DNA from: Methanosarcina acetivorans C2A
GTDB taxonomy: Archaea > Halobacteriota > Methanosarcinia > Methanosarcinales > Methanosarcinaceae
Direction of reading: 5' to 3'
NCBI RefSeq assembly: GCF_000007345.1
Contig: NC_003552.1
Location: 1,364,001-1,428,000 of the forward strand
Length of the DNA stretch: 64,000 nt
In this document: positions 8,749-18,152 of the stretch, piece by piece
Numbering within the stretch: the stretch's first letter is position 1
How the letters are laid out: each line of letters starts with the position of its first letter
Translations under genes and position numbers: made by a program
The notes under the pieces: generated by a model
Database searches by the model: none
Told to the model about the DNA's origin: nothing
The model's input: only the letters and a program-made list of their open reading frames with translations

Positions 8749-9261
8749 CTATGTTTCAAAAACTCTGCTTTCCTGTGCAATTTCCTTAATAAATAATATT
8801 CCTAAATCTTTCATGCCAACTTTCTCTGCAACAGCTTCGGAGCTTGCATTTTCAATATGGCAATATGCCCTTATCTTTTTCTCACTTTGAGATTTGAGAT
8901 TCTGCAACAATGCTTTTGTTGCCTCGGTTGCATAGCCATTATTCTGGAACTCCCTGTTAATGGACCAATAAATCTGTATGTCTTTTCCGTTGAAATCAGG
9001 AGCATAACCCACAGAACCAATATAATCATTTGTGTTTTTAATTGCAATTGCAAAAGACACTGCATCCATGTCCTCTGAATAAGAATTTATAGTATAATCA
9101 AACAATTCTCTGATTCCGTTTTCAGTTTTCTGCTCATTAGAAAATAATAGATATTTGGTAGCTTCGGGATCTGTCATAAAATTGTGAAAAGCTTCAAAGT
9201 CTCCTCTTTCAAATTTTCGGATTACCAGCCTTTCGGTTTTTATTTCCCTGGTGATTTTCAT
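8749..9261 (-). CDS. GNAT family N-acetyltransferase (RimJ/RimL-like)
   Basis: A 170-residue single-domain acetyl-CoA-dependent acetyltransferase. The N-terminus ETERLVIR-type segment (KTERLVIRKF, residues 9-18) is typical of the RimJ/RimL group. The motif-A region around residues 95-120 reads NREFQNNGYATEATKALL, in which the usual Q/R-x-x-G-x-G/A loop is QNNGYA. The late segment ASSEAVAEKVGMKDLG matches the family's N-S-x-x-V-x-E-K-x-G-F signature. The start ATG at 9261 has a strong AAGGAG Shine-Dalgarno 6-7 bases upstream. Substrate unknown; it may modify a protein N-terminus or a small molecule. It lies in the accessory patch with no obvious operon partner. Confidence 0.85.
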   Translation of the reverse strand: MKITREIKTERLVIRKFERGDFEAFHNFMTDPEATKYLLFSNEQKTENGIRELFDYTINSYSEDMDAVSFAIAIKNTNDYIGSVGYAPDFNGKDIQIYWSINREFQNNGYATEATKALLQNLKSQSEKKIRAYCHIENASSEAVAEKVGMKDLGILFIKEIAQESRVFET

Positions 9262-9347
9262 TTTATTCTCCTTTTTCGGTTCTTCGGTGTTTCGAGTGGG
9301 TAATTAATATCCATTTCCTAAATGTAAGAGTTGCAGATATAATATTT

Positions 9348-9623
9348 TTAAACATTTTTCAGGTTGGCTATTTTAATCGGGAGAACATATTTATATTTTT
9401 CATAATAGGACTCATGCAACGGAATTTCGATGTCGTTGAAACTGAAAACTCCTAAGCCTTTGTTTTTATTGTCTCCTATCCACAAAACATTGGAATAAAA
9501 ATCATCAGTAAATTTGCCCGGATGTTCGCATTCCGGAACAATCAGTAAATCTGGATTGTATGGAAGAATTTTCTCATACTTTTTCCTGAATGTCATATTA
9601 CAATTCCAGGTTACAATTCTCAT
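9348..9623 (-). pseudogene. Truncated endonuclease/exonuclease/phosphatase-family gene (N-terminal fragment)
   Basis: Reads MRIVTWNCNM at the N-terminus, then PDLLIVPECEHP. The WNCN asparagine and the PECE glutamate are the first metal and catalytic residues of the EEP (exonuclease III/DNase I-like) superfamily. The reading frame stops after 91 residues, whereas family members usually run beyond 220 residues and carry further catalytic Asp/His motifs (GDxN, SDH) that are absent here. No continuation is recognisable downstream. The ATG has a GGTGT-like site upstream. It is most likely a decayed gene in the disturbed 8.5-12.6 kb patch; a functional mini-protein is unlikely. Confidence 0.7.
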
Positions 9624-9816
9624 TTTGACACCATTAAAATGATGATATCCAACGTTGATACGTTTTCAAAGTGATGATTCTTCAGTGCATGCTCATTTTT
9701 CAGAGATCTTGTGATATTTTTGATTGAGACTATTAAAAAAGTAGATGATTTCTCTCTCTACTTTTTCCGGCGCGATTGATGATTTCTCTCTGATTCTCAA
9801 AGCACATCGGTTTCAG

Positions 9817-10050
9817 CCATTCGTTTAAGGTTGATGCAATTCTCCTCGGGGGCTATCAAAAATACAAAAATAAAGGTAGGGGAGACCTGGGTCACATACT
9901 CGAGCAGTACCGAACACAACAGTGCGTCCGAAAATGAGGTCCGTTCTTACAACATTATCACTCTTTCCATAGAAGGGCTGGAAATCAGCAGGAGGACTAT
10001 TCCTACCCGCAATTTCCTTTTCATTACGGCAAAAATTGATAGGGAAATTC
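9817..10050 (+). pseudogene. Relic copy of an internal mre11 segment
   Basis: DNA in this interval aligns with the intact mre11 gene at about 13577-13813 with high identity. For example, the segment encoding the SRRTIPTRNFLFITAKID stretch is nearly unchanged. Differences include a 6-base deletion, frame-breaking changes near the region that corresponds to the GDYHKYE motif, and scattered substitutions. It has neither start nor catalytic N-terminus and runs straight into a relic of the CPBP gene in the opposite sense. An uninterrupted chance reading frame (9831-10247) spans the junction, but it is chimeric and not a plausible protein. Confidence 0.85.
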
Positions 10051-10056
10051 AGTTAA

Positions 10057-10340
10057 CCTCAGAGATTTGTCACTCAGTTAAGTCCAGTGATCCTGTCATT
10101 TTTGGTAACTCGTCAACTCCAGTAGTAAGATGTTCTTTCGAAAAAGCCACCTCTTTGTCTAATATGATAATAATGGCAGCAACGACAGTAACAACCACAG
10201 TTTCAATGCACTTTTCAAATTGGGTCATTTGCAGAGCTTCCTGCTAGATATTGATGCAAATGTGAATGAGAATCATTGCCAGAACACTTTTTCCGTTTTT
10301 TATGCAGATCAGCTGATAATCACTCCCATAGCCGTATCCA
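10057..10340 (-). pseudogene. Relic copy of the 3' end of the CPBP protease gene
   Basis: Aligns at roughly 90% with 11684-11965, the 3' third of the intact CPBP gene just upstream on this strand, including its stop codon and the first few bases of the overlapping MFS gene. A one-base deletion near 10310 and other changes break the frame. It sits immediately downstream of the MFS gene and is joined at about 10050-10057 to a sense-strand mre11 relic. It marks a past duplication or recombination of this neighbourhood. Confidence 0.85.
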
Positions 10341-10360
10341 ATTTCCTGAGAATTCTAAAT

Positions 10361-11692
10361 TTACGTTTCAACATAGTATTTATTTTGGGATAGCTCCCCA
10401 TCCTTATCTTCAACATCGTCTAATTGTTTTATTTTTCTATTTTTCCAGATTAACAGAGCAACTACAGAAATCATTATTCCGGAAATTATAAACATTAAGG
10501 CAATTCCTCTGCCTTCTCCCGATCCTACAATTAAACCAGCTGTTCCAACCAGCAAACCGTCAGATTCTAAAAGTGGATTGAAAATCTTATCTGCTAAAAA
10601 ACCTGCAACTGCAAAAGCTATGATGGAGCCAAGATAGGTAACCATAGAAATAATCGACCATATACGCCCCTGTTTACTGTTCTCAATGTTTTTTCGAATT
10701 AAAACTTCAATAGCGGTGTTAATAAAAGGCAATGTGGAAAAAAACATAAATCCTGCTAAAGTAATAAAAATTACATTTGTTGAGAGTCCAAGATTAGCAA
10801 AAAATATACCTGATACAAATAATGAGATAGATAATGTTTTTACATATTTGTTTTTGCTGCCATATACCCCAATAAACAAGCTTCCAACTAATATGCCGGA
10901 TGCACAGATTGATTGAATGGTTCCAACTGCTTTTACTGTTGTTAAATTTAGCATCATTGGAATAAAAAGAGATTGAAGCAATCCAACAAAAAAGAGTATG
11001 AGTGTGGTAGTTATTACCAGATTAACTATTCCTCTATTTTTTGAAAATTCCTGAATGCCTTCTTTAAGATCAGCCATGTTGTTTTGTTCTTGTTTCGTTA
11101 TTTGGGTTCTGCTTAAGATTTTTCTTATCCATATAACAATGGAGCTGGCAATTAAGAATGTGGTAACATCAATTAAAAAAACAAATTTGATATCCATTAT
11201 TGTGAGTATAATCCCGGCTAAAAATGGGGAAATCAAGTATTGAGCTGAACTTGCTAATTGCATTAATCCACTTGCTTTAGCATATTGATTTTCAGGTAGA
11301 AGGTCAGTAATCAGGGCCTTATAGGCTGGTTCCTGAAAAGCTGAAAAAACTGAGCTGATTGCAATCCCAAGGTAAATTTGCCAGAGTTCAATATTGCCTT
11401 TTAGCATCATAGCAAATATGAAGAGAAGCCCAAGCGTTGATCCTAAATCCCCTAAGATCATCATTAAACGTCTGTCATGACGATCTGCCAGTATACCTCC
11501 GTAGGGCTTTAGTAAGAAGGGGGGCAAAAAAGCACACATAAGTATAAAGACGTAGCTTGAAGCTGTACCGGTTTGTTGATATACGTATATTCCTAAGGAA
11601 AAAGTAGTAAGGCCACTACCTATTATTGAGATGAATTGTCCAAACCAGATAAAAAGAAATTTGGAATAGTGATCTGTACAATTATTTGTCAC
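10361..11692 (-). CDS. MFS transporter (DHA3-like drug efflux)
   Basis: A 443-residue polytopic membrane protein with about 12 hydrophobic segments. The family loop motif between helices 2 and 3 reads GGILADRHDRRLMM (about residues 65-78), matching the MFS motif A (GxLaDRxGrr). The overall pattern (FGQFISIIGSGLTTFSLG at the start, EPAYKALITDLLPENQYAKASGL in the loop after helix 4) is that of macrolide-efflux/enterobactin-exporter-like DHA3 proteins. It starts with GTG at 11692, overlapping the CPBP stop by four bases (GTGA), so the two are translationally coupled. Substrate cannot be read from the sequence; an export role with the CPBP protein, such as peptide or drug immunity, is an inference. 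Confidence 0.87.
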   Translation of the reverse strand: MTNNCTDHYSKFLFIWFGQFISIIGSGLTTFSLGIYVYQQTGTASSYVFILMCAFLPPFLLKPYGGILADRHDRRLMMILGDLGSTLGLLFIFAMMLKGNIELWQIYLGIAISSVFSAFQEPAYKALITDLLPENQYAKASGLMQLASSAQYLISPFLAGIILTIMDIKFVFLIDVTTFLIASSIVIWIRKILSRTQITKQEQNNMADLKEGIQEFSKNRGIVNLVITTTLILFFVGLLQSLFIPMMLNLTTVKAVGTIQSICASGILVGSLFIGVYGSKNKYVKTLSISLFVSGIFFANLGLSTNVIFITLAGFMFFSTLPFINTAIEVLIRKNIENSKQGRIWSIISMVTYLGSIIAFAVAGFLADKIFNPLLESDGLLVGTAGLIVGSGEGRGIALMFIISGIMISVVALLIWKNRKIKQLDDVEDKDGELSQNKYYVET

Positions 11693-12558
11693 TCAGTTAA
11701 CTCCAGTGGTCCTTTCATTCTCGGTAACTCGTCAACTCCAGTAGTAAGATGTTCTTTCGAAAAAGCCATCTCTTTGTCTAATATGATAATAATGGCAGCA
11801 ACGACAGTAATAAGCACAGTTTCAATACACTTTGCAAATTGGGTCATCTGCAGAGCTTCCTGCAAGAAATTGATGGAAATGTGAACGAGAATAGCTGCCA
11901 GAACACTTTTTCCGTTTTTTATGTAGATCCAGCTGACGATCACTCCCATAGGGACGATGCTGACAAAAAAATTCACTGCATACCAGACATTCTCATGAAA
12001 AATCTCGTACTGATACATGTTATTAACGAAGATCAGCGGGAAGTGCCAGAGCGACCAGAGTATACTGAAAAAAATCGATGCCGTAAAGAAAGTGTGCCGG
12101 CTTTGCAGACTTTCAAAGCCGTATCCTCTCCATCCAAGCTCTTCAAAAATCGAAGCCAGGATAAGAGTAAGAAACGCGGGGACAAACCCTGATGAAAAAG
12201 AGTATTCTTCAGCAAATTGAAATTGGGACGTCGATCCACCAAATGGAAGAGAAAGGAAAATAGATGCCAGAACAGTGAGTGGCATTAGTAACATAAATGC
12301 CAGTAACACTTTTGGGTTTATTAACCTGAGATTAATAAACCGATTGATAAAATCCTTTTTTAAATCCGAATTTTTGGATGTAAATATCATAAATAGTGCA
12401 ACAAAAAAAGGTACCATCAGTCCTAGTAACGCTAATAATATATACAGTCCACTATCATCATGAAAACTTAAATATGCCGCTGAAAACCAGAGAGCATAGG
12501 TTATAATATAAACCATAATATAATAGGTTCTGGGTTTGTACTTATAGCTAGGAATCAT
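11689..12558 (-). CDS. CPBP family intramembrane glutamic protease (Rce1/CAAX-like)
   Basis: A 289-residue membrane protein with about eight hydrophobic segments. The catalytic motifs of the CPBP family are present: EELGWRG (E139-E140-x3-R144), the FxxxWxxWH-type motif ending in WH at 171-172, and a later HISIN segment near residue 227. Bacterial and archaeal members act as membrane proteases or immunity-type proteins. The ATG at 12558 follows a GGTGG Shine-Dalgarno. The stop overlaps the GTG start of the MFS exporter, forming a two-gene operon. A decayed second copy of its 3' end lies just past the MFS gene. Confidence 0.88.
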   Translation of the reverse strand: MIPSYKYKPRTYYIMVYIITYALWFSAAYLSFHDDSGLYILLALLGLMVPFFVALFMIFTSKNSDLKKDFINRFINLRLINPKVLLAFMLLMPLTVLASIFLSLPFGGSTSQFQFAEEYSFSSGFVPAFLTLILASIFEELGWRGYGFESLQSRHTFFTASIFFSILWSLWHFPLIFVNNMYQYEIFHENVWYAVNFFVSIVPMGVIVSWIYIKNGKSVLAAILVHISINFLQEALQMTQFAKCIETVLITVVAAIIIILDKEMAFSKEHLTTGVDELPRMKGPLELTE

Positions 12559-13047
12559 CTTTCTTCCACCTTTTAATTACCATGACAGTTTCTGATTTTT
12601 TGCTATTCACCCCTATTTTTGCAGTCAAAAGTAATAAATTCATTCTCAATTTTTTATTTTATAAAAAACATGACTGGTTATAATCGCGGTTTACATTATT
12701 TTATGTCATATGTGCATTTTCATTTGAACATTCATGACGTTTTATGTAACGAATAGATTTGAATCACACAGATGCGTTTTATATAATGAGTAACAATAAA
12801 TAATTTACCGGAAAGATGTGAATAAATGAAATATATGGTATTTGATAGTCTAATTTTTCCTGTATAAATGAATGTTTTTATCTAATTCCAGTATCCTGTT
12901 CTGACCATTCCAGCGTATTGGTCGAAATGATTAAGAATAGTGTTTAGGCTTCGCCGGACTAACACAAACTCTTAGCCACGAGTCTGTGGAAATCAGTTAA
13001 ATACTAATATACAAATCCCTATACCGTAAAAACTGGAGACTGATATT
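12559..13047. other. Divergent promoter spacer between CPBP and mre11
   Basis: A 489-base AT-rich gap with no supported gene. Candidate minus-strand TATA sequence lies near 12650-12665. On the plus strand TTAAATACTAATATAC at 12998-13013 lies about 35-50 bases before mre11 and may be its TATA region. GC-richer sequence near 12945-12990 has no recognisable function. Confidence 0.45.
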
Positions 13048-14892
13048 ATGGACCGGGAAATAAGGATACTCCACACCGCAGACACGCACCTGGGATACCG
13101 GCAGTACCACAGCGAGGTACGGAGGCAGGACTTTTTTAAGGCTTTTGAGACGGTCATTCAGGACGCAGTTGACATGCAGGTCGATGCTGTCGTGCATGCG
13201 GGAGACCTTTTTGATTCGAGGAATCCGACCCTTGAAGACCTCCTTGAAACCATGAATATCCTCTCCCGGTTGAAGGCTGTAGACATACCTTTTTTTGGCA
13301 TTGTCGGGAACCACGAAAGCAAGCAAAATACCCAGTGGCTGGACCTCTTTGAGGAGATGGGGCTTGCGGAAAGGCTCGGAAAAACGCCTAAGCTTGTCGG
13401 GAATACGACAATCTACGGGATTGACAGCGTCCCCAAGTCAAAGATTCCTCTTTACGATTATTCAGGGTTTGAATTGCCCGATTCCCTGCCGGAAAACTGC
13501 AAAAAGCTTCTTGTGATGCACCAGATCGTACAGCCTTTCCCGTATGCGGACTGGGACTGCGCCGAGGTGCTCGAAAACCTTCCCTTTAAAGTTGACGCAA
13601 TTCTCCTCGGGGACTACCACAAATACGAGAAAATAAAGGTAGGGGAAGAAGAGACCTGGGCCACATACTCAGGCAGTACCGAACGCAACAGTGCGTCTGA
13701 AAATGAGCCCCGTTCTTACAATATTATCACTCTTTCCGGGGAAGGGCTGGAAATCAGCAGGAGGACTATTCCTACCCGCAATTTCCTTTTTATCACGGCA
13801 AAAATCGACGGAGAAGAAAAGCCTTACGAGCAGATCTTTTCTGCAATAAATGAACATCTTGAAGAGATTCCCGAATCTGTCGTGTTTCTGGACATCTCAG
13901 GAAATTCAGACTCAGTTCTTTCTTTCAGCGAGATCGAAGAATACCTGTTAAGCAAAGGAGCTCTTGTATCAAAGGTGAAAGATGCCAGGATAAAAGAGAC
14001 CCTTCCCGAAGAGGTTGCGAAAGTCGCATTTTCCGATCCGGACCATGCGGTTGCCGAAGAGATCCGCAGGATGAGTTTAAACGATGGTGGCCTGATAGTC
14101 GATGAAATCATCCGGAGCCCTGATGTGGTAAGGTCAAGGGTGGACGAAGAAACCGAAAACCGGCTTTTGAGATTGATTGAAACGATAGATTTCGAAGACC
14201 CGGATTTCAGGATAGAGATCCCTGCCAGCCCTATAAGTTCTACAGACTCTATTGATCCTGTAAGCCCTATAAACCACCCTGTAAGTTCTGCTGACTCGGT
14301 CAGCGCTGTTAGTCCTGAAAGCTCTGCTGACCATGTCAGTCCCGACATAATTGAAAATAATGAAAAACCTATTCCGGCAGTTGAGGCTGAAAAGATTGAA
14401 ACTCTTGACCCTGCCGGAGAAACCGAATTTGTGGCGGGAATTGCCGGTAAAACTGAAACCTTTCGGGCTCCTGTCAGAATTAAAAACTCTGAATCTCTTA
14501 ACGAAGCTCTCAAGAAGAGTTATGAAGCTCCTGATAAGGTACGTGAAGCCCCTGATGTGAACCCTGAACCTCCTGAACCCCTTCCGGCATTTAAAAATAT
14601 CGGCTCCCCTGAAACCTTCGGGTCGTGTGAGACTACTGTTTCATCAGAGGTTCCTGAAAAGGGCGGGGAAAGGACTGAGCTTGAGGATGATGCCGTAAAT
14701 AAAACCGAAAAAGAGACAGGAAAGCTTTCCGGGTTCGGAGTAGAAGCAGGTTCCGAAAAAGAAGATGCGGATAGGATTGAAAAACCTGCTCATGTTCCGG
14801 ATAAAGCTGAAAAACCGGTAAAACAGAGCCAGAGGAAAGGAAAAGGAAAGTCTGCTGTGCCCAGACAGTATAACCTTGGTGATTACCTGTGA
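13048..14892 (+). CDS. mre11: DNA double-strand break repair nuclease Mre11
   Basis: Mn-dependent 3'-5' exonuclease and endonuclease that forms a complex with Rad50 to process DNA ends. Phosphoesterase motifs are complete: DTHLG (D12, H14), GDLFD (D53), GNHE (N88, H89) and LLGDYH near 186-191. The catalytic and capping domains end near residue 380. A ~220-residue acidic, Ser/Pro/Glu-rich tail follows, with degenerate repeats such as SSADSVSAVSP; archaeal Mre11 is commonly near 430 residues, so this is long. It ends in a short distinct QYNLGDYL. The start ATG has GGAG upstream. Its stop overlaps the GTG of rad50 (GTGA), the classic coupled arrangement. Confidence 0.95.
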   Translation: MDREIRILHTADTHLGYRQYHSEVRRQDFFKAFETVIQDAVDMQVDAVVHAGDLFDSRNPTLEDLLETMNILSRLKAVDIPFFGIVGNHESKQNTQWLDLFEEMGLAERLGKTPKLVGNTTIYGIDSVPKSKIPLYDYSGFELPDSLPENCKKLLVMHQIVQPFPYADWDCAEVLENLPFKVDAILLGDYHKYEKIKVGEEETWATYSGSTERNSASENEPRSYNIITLSGEGLEISRRTIPTRNFLFITAKIDGEEKPYEQIFSAINEHLEEIPESVVFLDISGNSDSVLSFSEIEEYLLSKGALVSKVKDARIKETLPEEVAKVAFSDPDHAVAEEIRRMSLNDGGLIVDEIIRSPDVVRSRVDEETENRLLRLIETIDFEDPDFRIEIPASPISSTDSIDPVSPINHPVSSADSVSAVSPESSADHVSPDIIENNEKPIPAVEAEKIETLDPAGETEFVAGIAGKTETFRAPVRIKNSESLNEALKKSYEAPDKVREAPDVNPEPPEPLPAFKNIGSPETFGSCETTVSSEVPEKGGERTELEDDAVNKTEKETGKLSGFGVEAGSEKEDADRIEKPAHVPDKAEKPVKQSQRKGKGKSAVPRQYNLGDYL

Positions 14893-17800
14893 AGCTGAAA
14901 AACCTGTACATAGAAAATATTCGGAGTTACAGAAAGCTGGACTTCACTTTTGAGGACGGAGTGACCGTAATTTCCGGGGTAAACGGGAGCGGGAAATCAA
15001 GCCTGCTTGAAGCCTGCTTCATGGGGCTTTTCGGGAGCAAAATCCTTTCAAAGGACTTTGTGCTTGCGGATATGATCTTCAAGGGGGCTGAGACTGCAAA
15101 AATCAATCTGGGATTCGAACATCTCGGAAAGGAGTATCTTATTGAACAGGCTTTCAGGTATTCTTCAAAAAGTGAAAACGCTTCAAGCTCAAAGTGCGTG
15201 CTCTATGCTGACGGGGAAAATATTATTGACCAGGCGACCCGCACCTATGAAGAGGTCCGTACCCTCCTGAATATGGATGAAGAGGCATACCGGAACTGCG
15301 CTTACATCCGGCAGGGGGAAATTGACGTGCTTATCAATGCAAAGCCAAAGGACAGGCAGCGCATGATCGATGACCTGCTCCAGCTTGGAAAGCTTGAGGA
15401 ATATCGCGAAAGGACAGGGTATGCAAAGACAGCTGTCCGAAGGCTTGAAAGGGATACAAAAAACAGCCTCGTGGGCGTGAAAGCCGAAATCGAAGGGATT
15501 GAGAGTACGGAGCCAGTTAAAGCCCTAAATGGGCTCAAGCAAAAGGCGAAAGAAACTGATGGCTCATTAAAAGAACTTAACGAGAAAAAAGATTATGCTG
15601 CTGCCCGTAAAGGAGAACTTGACCTCAGGATTGCCGAGTACAGGGAACGCCTGCAGGAAATTGAGGTTTTGAAAGAGGCTATCCGGAAGACTCAGGAAGA
15701 TAAAGCCGGCTGTTTTAAGGAAAAAGAAGCTTTTTCCGGGGAAGTCCAGGGACAGAGGCGCATTTTGCTTGAGCTCGGGGAAGAAAACACCGGTTTAAGA
15801 GATGATTGCGGCTTTGGAGACCTTGAAATTGAAGCCCTGCTTTTACATCAGGAAAAAGAGGAATCTTCTGCTAGGGAAAAGGTAAATGCCGTATCAAAAG
15901 ATCTTGCTCTCCTCCTGAAAGAAGGAGAAACAGGTTCACAGGCCTTATGCGAGCTTGAAAAAGAAAAAACTCAGGCTGAGCGCACCCTGCTTGAGTGCAG
16001 GACCAGTATCGGGGCTGCAAATAAGGAAATTGAAGGGTACAGGGAAAACATAAGGAAGCTCGAAGAGGAAAGCAAAGGGCTTAGAGAAAAAGCAGGTTTT
16101 AAAGCAGCCTCAGGCGCTGCGGATGAAATTGCCCTGTTGATAAAGGAGTTTGAAGAAAAGGAAAGCCTTCTCAGAGACCGGAAAAACGAGGCATCAACAA
16201 AACTCGGGCTTTCCCTTAAGGAAAAAGAAACCTGCGACCTGAACCTTGTCGAACTCGAAAAGGAGCTGCAAAACGCCGGGGCTGCAGTCCGGAAAGGAAG
16301 CACGGAAATCGAGGCTCTTGAAAAGGAACTCAGGGAGAACTCAAAAGCTGTACTGGATATTCAGGAGCAGAAGTCCGAGGTTTTGGCGGAGCTGAAGGGG
16401 CTCGGTTTTGCCGCAGACCAGCTCGAAAACCTTGAAGATTTCAGCGAGCTCCTGCTGGAAAACAAAAGCAGGCTGCATGGAAAGGAAAAAGAGCTTGAGG
16501 CTACTCTAAGGGAACTTGAAAACAACATTCGTAAAAACCGAGAACTGTTCGCCGCGGGAAAGTGCCCCACCTGCGGGCAGGAACTCAAAGGGTCGGAAAT
16601 TGCCTGTACAGCCGAGGAATGCGAAGATAAAAAGGAAAAACTCGCCTCGGAACTTGCGGACATAAAAGTCCAGCACGCGGAACTTGAGAAAAAAATCACC
16701 CGGCTCAAGGATGCAAAGAAGCTGGAAAAGCGAATCTCGGATTATGATATTGAAATCGAAAAACTCCAGGAGAAAGCAAAAGCCTCCGGGAAACTGATAG
16801 AGACGCACAGGGCCCGGATAGAGGAAGACGCTCTCAAGCTTGAGAGCCTTGATAAGCGAAAACAGGAACTTGAAACCTCAGGGAGACAACTCCTTTCGGA
16901 CATCAAGACCCTGCAGGTCCAGGAAGCTGAGGCTCGGAAAGCGCATATTGAAGGTGAAAAAACTCTCATTGAGGTAAAGACCCTTGACAGGAAGCTTGCC
17001 GAAAATACCGCTGAAATCGAATCCCTTAACGGAAAAATCCGTACCTCCCTTGCCCTGATCGAAAATTACGGGGAAAGGCTCGGGGAATTAAATGATAAAT
17101 TAAAGGCTTTAGCAGAAAAGGAAAACCTCTCAAAAGAAAAACTCAAGGCTCTTGAACTCGCCCTCGAAGCTGCGCAGAAAAAGGAAAACGAGGCCAAAAA
17201 AGCCCACTCCGAAAGTGAAAAACTCCTCGGGCAGGCAAAAAAGCTCCAGGCTAACCTGCTTAGCATGGAAAACATCAAACATAAAATCTCCGAGCTTGAG
17301 GCTGCCATAAGGAATCTTGCAGAAAAGGTGGGTTTCTTAGACCGTGAGATCCTTGAACGCAGTGAGAGGATAAGGCAGCTGGGAGAAAAACTGGAAGGAA
17401 ACAGGCTTTCCGAACTCCAGCAGAAGCGAGCCCAGTTTGAACAGGCGCAGGCAAAAATCACCGAGAACATCCGGGAAAAAACCGAAGAAAAAGATTCCCT
17501 TCTCAAAGAAATCGGCATGCTTGAAAACAGCTTAAAACGCCTCAGGGAACTTAGAAAGGAACTGAAAGCCCTTGAAAACAGGCAGCTCTACCTTGAAGCC
17601 GTCTACAGCAATGCCGAAGAACTTGAAAATACCTATATCCGCGTCCGGGCAGATATGCGGGCAAGGAACATAGGTGCCCTCTCCGTCCTCTTAAATGAGA
17701 TGTTTGCTTTCATGTACACAAACAACGCTTACTCTCACATCGAGCTTGATCCCGAATACAACCTGACCGTCTACAGAAAAGACGGCACCCCCCTCGAACC

Positions 17801-18113
17801 CAAACTCCTCAGCGGAGGTGAACGTGCAATCTTCAACCTTGTCCTGCGCTGTGCCATCTACAGGCTCCTTGCCCTTGGCTTTGGCGGAGATAAAGCCGAC
17901 GGCCTCCCTCCCATGATCCTTGACGAACCCACCGTTTTTCTGGACCGCGGGCACATCAGGCAGCTCTTGAAACTCATAGACATGATGCGCAGCATCGGAG
18001 TCGGCCAGATCATAGTGGTCTCCCACGACGACTCCCTCATCGATTCCGCAGATCACGTCTTCCAGGTAGAAAAAGATCCTCTCACCAATATGTCCTCAAT
18101 TACAAGGCTGTAA
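14889..18113 (+). CDS. rad50: DNA repair ATPase Rad50
   Basis: SMC-like ATPase partner of Mre11 that tethers DNA ends. Of 1074 residues, the N-terminal half-ATPase holds the Walker A GVNGSGKSS (30-38) and a Q-loop near RQGEIDVLI (about 141). Long Glu/Lys-rich coiled coils flank the zinc hook CPTC (C559 and C562). The C-terminal half has the signature LSGGE near 974, Walker B MILDEPTVFLD near 1009 and a D-loop. Everything needed for ATP binding and dimerisation is present. It begins with GTG inside the mre11 stop. It converges on the TPD nuclease gene with only 39 bases between stops. Confidence 0.96.
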   Translation: MKLKNLYIENIRSYRKLDFTFEDGVTVISGVNGSGKSSLLEACFMGLFGSKILSKDFVLADMIFKGAETAKINLGFEHLGKEYLIEQAFRYSSKSENASSSKCVLYADGENIIDQATRTYEEVRTLLNMDEEAYRNCAYIRQGEIDVLINAKPKDRQRMIDDLLQLGKLEEYRERTGYAKTAVRRLERDTKNSLVGVKAEIEGIESTEPVKALNGLKQKAKETDGSLKELNEKKDYAAARKGELDLRIAEYRERLQEIEVLKEAIRKTQEDKAGCFKEKEAFSGEVQGQRRILLELGEENTGLRDDCGFGDLEIEALLLHQEKEESSAREKVNAVSKDLALLLKEGETGSQALCELEKEKTQAERTLLECRTSIGAANKEIEGYRENIRKLEEESKGLREKAGFKAASGAADEIALLIKEFEEKESLLRDRKNEASTKLGLSLKEKETCDLNLVELEKELQNAGAAVRKGSTEIEALEKELRENSKAVLDIQEQKSEVLAELKGLGFAADQLENLEDFSELLLENKSRLHGKEKELEATLRELENNIRKNRELFAAGKCPTCGQELKGSEIACTAEECEDKKEKLASELADIKVQHAELEKKITRLKDAKKLEKRISDYDIEIEKLQEKAKASGKLIETHRARIEEDALKLESLDKRKQELETSGRQLLSDIKTLQVQEAEARKAHIEGEKTLIEVKTLDRKLAENTAEIESLNGKIRTSLALIENYGERLGELNDKLKALAEKENLSKEKLKALELALEAAQKKENEAKKAHSESEKLLGQAKKLQANLLSMENIKHKISELEAAIRNLAEKVGFLDREILERSERIRQLGEKLEGNRLSELQQKRAQFEQAQAKITENIREKTEEKDSLLKEIGMLENSLKRLRELRKELKALENRQLYLEAVYSNAEELENTYIRVRADMRARNIGALSVLLNEMFAFMYTNNAYSHIELDPEYNLTVYRKDGTPLEPKLLSGGERAIFNLVLRCAIYRLLALGFGGDKADGLPPMILDEPTVFLDRGHIRQLLKLIDMMRSIGVGQIIVVSHDDSLIDSADHVFQVEKDPLTNMSSITRL

Positions 18114-18152
18114 AAAACAAGGCTGCAAAAAGGCTTCATTTTTTGGCTTTTA

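Noticed and set aside
9831-10247. A 138-codon open frame on the plus strand resembling Mre11 at its start
   Set aside because: It spans the junction of the mre11 relic and an antisense CPBP relic; the second half is antisense noise, and no start signal or catalytic motifs are present.
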